Source of the DNA: CAWGET01 sp963821715
GTDB lineage: Bacteria; Bacteroidota; Ignavibacteria; Ignavibacteriales; Melioribacteraceae
DNA length: 64,000 nt
Assembly (NCBI GenBank): GCA_963821715.1
Contig: CAWGET010000003.1
Location: 18,991 to 82,990, forward strand
Direction of reading: 5' to 3'
The translations under genes were made by a program, and so were the position numbers. Positions 61,781 to 64,000 of this stretch are shown here, piece by piece; within the stretch, counting starts at the first letter, position 1, and each line of letters begins with the position of its first letter. Under the pieces are notes generated by a model. That model had not been told where the DNA came from, made no database searches, and saw only the letters and a list, made by a program, of their open reading frames with translations.

Positions 61781-62707
61781 TTATTTTTCCTGTTTAATAT
61801 TCCATTCAATATCAAATCTTTCTTTCAAATAGACACTTAAAGGTCCTAATCCTATTTCAGATCTTCGTTTGTCCACATGTTCGGGTTCTTTAATTGGTTG
61901 TGGCACACGTTTTGAATTTTCGAATTTCCATTGGGTTCCATATAGTTGTTCTTTCCCCTCTTCTACCAACAGACGATCTCTCATCTTAGCATATCGTAGT
62001 GGTTGCGCCTCACCTTCTTTAAAAGCTTTTTCTAGCATAGGAAAATACTTGGATCTAATCTCGTGGTTAGTGTGATTAATAATAAGAGCTGCACCAGCTG
62101 CTGCATATTCGGTCACTGAAGAGGCAGTTGGCCAGCCGTACATATCCAGAAGTTCAAATAGTTTTTTTTCATTTTCCATCTTATTTTTTTCTTCCATGGC
62201 AAGAATTGGAAAGATTGCAGGTGAGCTAAAATACCCGCCATTTTGCATGTACTTTCCTCTTTCAATGTTTCCTACATACATAAAACCCTGGTCTTTGATA
62301 ATCATTCTAAATAGTTCGCGCGCAAAAAGTTTATTTCCGATAGGCGCATTTTTGGCCTCATATTTTCTGAACTGAGAATCTTCAATTTTTCCCCATCTTT
62401 GATCATCAATAAGGCTTAAATAATCAGGATCATATAGTGCTTCCAGTGTTGAGTCATTTTGGAGTGCACAATTTAAAAAATAGAATGCGGTATCTCTCAT
62501 TGTAGATGTCCACAGAAGTGCACAAACTGAAGCCATTTGATACGAATTTTCAGGAGAAGGGTTTTGAGCGAATGCTATGCTATATTTTTCCAATGCTGGC
62601 ACAAGTAATCCTGGATTTTTTAAACTATCCGCCTGACTGATAATATCCTGACCATAACTAATTCCAAATATTCCAATAAATAAACAGCAAATAAATATTC
62701 TTTTCAT
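61781..62707 (-). CDS. secreted DUF6624-like protein
   Basis: 308 residues with a signal peptide (C-C-L-F-I-G-I-F-G-I-S-Y-G-Q). An N-terminal TPR-like helical part (about 25-110) is followed by the block L-L-D-M-Y-G-W-P-T near 190, A-A-G-A-A-L-I-I-N-H-T, Y-F-P-M-L-E-K-A, and L-R-Y-A-K-M-R-D-R-L...G-K-E-Q-L-Y-G-T-Q. This is the pattern of a Bacteroidota family of unknown function often annotated DUF6624. Single gene between palindromes C and D with the recombinase. Confidence 0.7.
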   Translation of the reverse strand: MKRIFICCLFIGIFGISYGQDIISQADSLKNPGLLVPALEKYSIAFAQNPSPENSYQMASVCALLWTSTMRDTAFYFLNCALQNDSTLEALYDPDYLSLIDDQRWGKIEDSQFRKYEAKNAPIGNKLFARELFRMIIKDQGFMYVGNIERGKYMQNGGYFSSPAIFPILAMEEKNKMENEKKLFELLDMYGWPTASSVTEYAAAGAALIINHTNHEIRSKYFPMLEKAFKEGEAQPLRYAKMRDRLLVEEGKEQLYGTQWKFENSKRVPQPIKEPEHVDKRRSEIGLGPLSVYLKERFDIEWNIKQEK

Positions 62708-62823
62708 AATAACCTAAGCGTAGAAATATGACACACAACTCATTATTTACCGCAATAATACAAAATTAAAATATATTTTATATATTTACTGCGGATAGTC
62801 TATTAAATTAATCGTTATTACGA

Positions 62824-63645
62824 ATGAATAATGATAAAATAAAACTGTTTCGGGAAGTCCTCTCATTAAGAAATTATGCCTTTCAGACCATAAATACTTA
62901 CGCGAAGGCTGTTGATAGTTTCAAAATGTTTGTAAAAAAAGAAACTTTTTCCCAAGACGATTTATATAATTATGCCGTTCATCTTAAAGAAAAAAATCTT
63001 CATATAGTCACATCAAAAATTCAGTAATGGCTGTAAAACTATTTTCCAAAATTATTCTGGGGTAAAAAACTTCATAGCAATTTTTTGTTAAAGTATCGAA
63101 GAGAAAGAAAACTTCCTGATGTTCTTGATATTAATGAAGTAAAAGAAATACTATCCAACATTAAAAATCTTAAACACAAAACAATAATTTCGCTCATCTA
63201 TTCCTGCGGATTGAGAATTAGCGAGGCGGTAAATTTAAAAGTAACCGATATTGATTCCGAGCGGATGATGATTAAAATTGTGCAGGCAAAAGGAAAGAGA
63301 GACCGGTATATTCCTTTATCCGAAAAAATGCTTTATTTGTTGCGCGAATATTACAAAATATATAAGCCGGACAAATATCTTTTTGAAGGACAAACAAAAG
63401 ATTTTTACTCCGCACGAAGTATTCAGGCAATATTAAAGTCCGCTATTGCTAAAACCAATATTAGTAAAAAGATTACAGTCCATTCGCTGCGTCATTCTTT
63501 TGCAACGCATCTGCTGGAGCAGGGGACTGATATTTCCTTAATTCAGAAATTATTAGGACACAAAGATATTAAAACAACTCTTCTCTACACGCAGATAAGC
63601 AGTTCTCAATTATCAAAAATTAAAAATCCTTTCGATACGATTTAA
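62824..63645 (+). pseudogene. tyrosine recombinase (XerC/D-like integrase), coding frame interrupted
   Basis: N-terminal SAM-like domain (62824-63027) ends at TAA. The same frame resumes at 63085 with the full catalytic domain: R in C-G-L-R-I-S-E-A, beta-hairpin K in K-G-K-R-D-R-Y, H-S-L-R-H-S-F-A-T-H, L-L-G-H-K-D and nucleophile Tyr in T-L-L-Y-T-Q. Between them a second frame encodes S-V-M-A-V-K-L-F-S-K-I-I-L-G, so one -1 (or +2) and one +1 change restore ~273 residues. It lacks the extra insert typical of integron IntI. Candidate, possibly dead, recombinase for the flanking palindromes. Confidence 0.8.
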
Positions 63646-64000
63646 GTCTTTAATTGGAAATCTGGAAATTAATTATTTAGTTTCACATAAGCGTTTTCGG
63701 CAGAATCGGATCGCCGAGCCATTTTTTCTGCGCCACGTTTTACATTCAATAATGTTGAATTTGCCGGTGGTTTGTTTAGAGCCGGTATTTAAAGCGTTTA
63801 ATTTTATTCTCTTGTATATGAGCCGTTTTAAGGCTTATATACGTTGTTGTGCTTTCGTTATTTTTTATTGCCCTTCTAAGCGTATTATTTCTGCCTTAGA
63901 AGAAGTTCTTTATCAATCTCTTGTAATGCACCTCTCTGGTTTTGGATTATCACCTCTGAAAGCGGGATAAAATGATTATCTCTCTCATTCATTCGCTGAG
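63646..64000. other. 355-nt region after the recombinase with palindrome D; no supportable gene
   Basis: Contains palindrome D. A 72-codon frame at 63752-63970 spans the palindrome and has no protein-like features. The next cassette, if any, begins beyond the window edge. Confidence 0.6.
63814..63852. repeat. attC-like palindrome D (compact form)
   Basis: GTATATGAGCC (63814-63824), a 7-nt loop, GGCTTATATAC (63832-63842), then GTTGTTGTGC. An 11-bp stem with one G.T pair. The ending TATATACGTTGTTGTG is nearly the same as that of palindrome C (TATATATGTTGTTGTG). Confidence 0.75.

Noticed and set aside
63018..63070. Two in-frame nonsense changes as the cause of the recombinase interruption
   Set aside because: The intervening alternative frame encodes a more family-like segment (A-V-K-L-F-x-K-I-I-L-G), so paired indels fit better; nonsense changes remain possible.
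63752..63970. 72-codon plus-strand frame near the window end
   Set aside because: Spans palindrome D; cysteine/phenylalanine-rich translation with no family resemblance.
1..64000. tRNA or rRNA genes
   Set aside because: No cloverleaf with a GTTCRANYC T-loop in the right context and no rRNA-like stretch was found by eye; a covariance search would be decisive.

Overview
The window is AT-rich bacterial chromosome, densely packed with short operons. Gene content and sequence style point to the Ignavibacteria/Chlorobi/Bacteroidota assemblage: Bacteroidota-like secreted families (DUF6624, M64, C69, BamA-like), TAnnTTTG-like promoter boxes, and palindromes of the GGGCTAAAGCCC type in the spacers. 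This placement is inferred from protein and repeat style; no rRNA gene is present to confirm it.

Layout. 0-9.8 kb (+): phospholipid genes pgsA (cut by the window edge) and pgpA, then cinA, a frameshifted thpR, recA, recX, a glutaryl-CoA-dehydrogenase-type acyl-CoA dehydrogenase, guaB, a glycosyltransferase and purD. 9.9-18.9 kb (-): nadD, a frameshifted meaB, an acyl-CoA dehydrogenase and an acyl-CoA carboxylase beta subunit (a branched-chain/odd-chain acyl-CoA module), a sigma-54 response regulator with hinT, and a NatAB-like ABC exporter. 19.0-25.9 kb (+): the fatty-acid cluster yceD-rpmF-plsX-fabH-fabD-fabG-acpP-fabF-rnc, in which fabG appears to start at CTG. 26.1-31.5 kb (+): gcvP, a CoA-binding protein, a BamA-like outer-membrane protein and rsmE. 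31.5-39.0 kb (-): a broken YoeB-type toxin with its antitoxin, the translationally coupled nucleoside-salvage operon cdd-tdk-nupC-punA (tdk carries two frameshifts), a frameshifted GT2 glycosyltransferase and a UvrD-like helicase. 39.3-47.4 kb (+): clpC, phhB, pyrE, an M64 peptidase, then a SpoIIE-type phosphatase joined to a lone PduS/PduT pair of the bacterial-microcompartment type. 47.4-51.6 kb (-): C69 dipeptidase, 3D-domain lipoprotein, PPK2 kinase, thioesterase and a secreted esterase-like protein. 51.7-56.3 kb (+): an SDR, a VOC protein, a 0.5-kb array of palindromes, purK, purE and a frameshifted MliC-type lipoprotein.

56.3-64 kb is a different kind of DNA: an accessory island of single, mostly minus-strand genes (MBOAT-like, serine hydrolase, CPBP protease, PD-(D/E)XK nuclease plus SEC-C, DUF6624 lipoprotein). 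They are separated by related imperfect palindromes ending in ACAACG.../...GTTGTTGTG, and a tyrosine recombinase with all catalytic residues but a broken reading frame lies among them. I read this as an integron-like gene-cassette array with attC-like sites. It is the best candidate here for an undescribed system.

A second window-wide pattern is that many otherwise well-conserved genes (thpR, meaB, tdk twice, yoeB, a GT2, an MliC lipoprotein, a serine hydrolase) are each broken by an event equivalent to +1 base, several exactly at a stop codon. Indel errors in a draft assembly are the simplest explanation. Real decay or recoding could be separated from that by read mapping.
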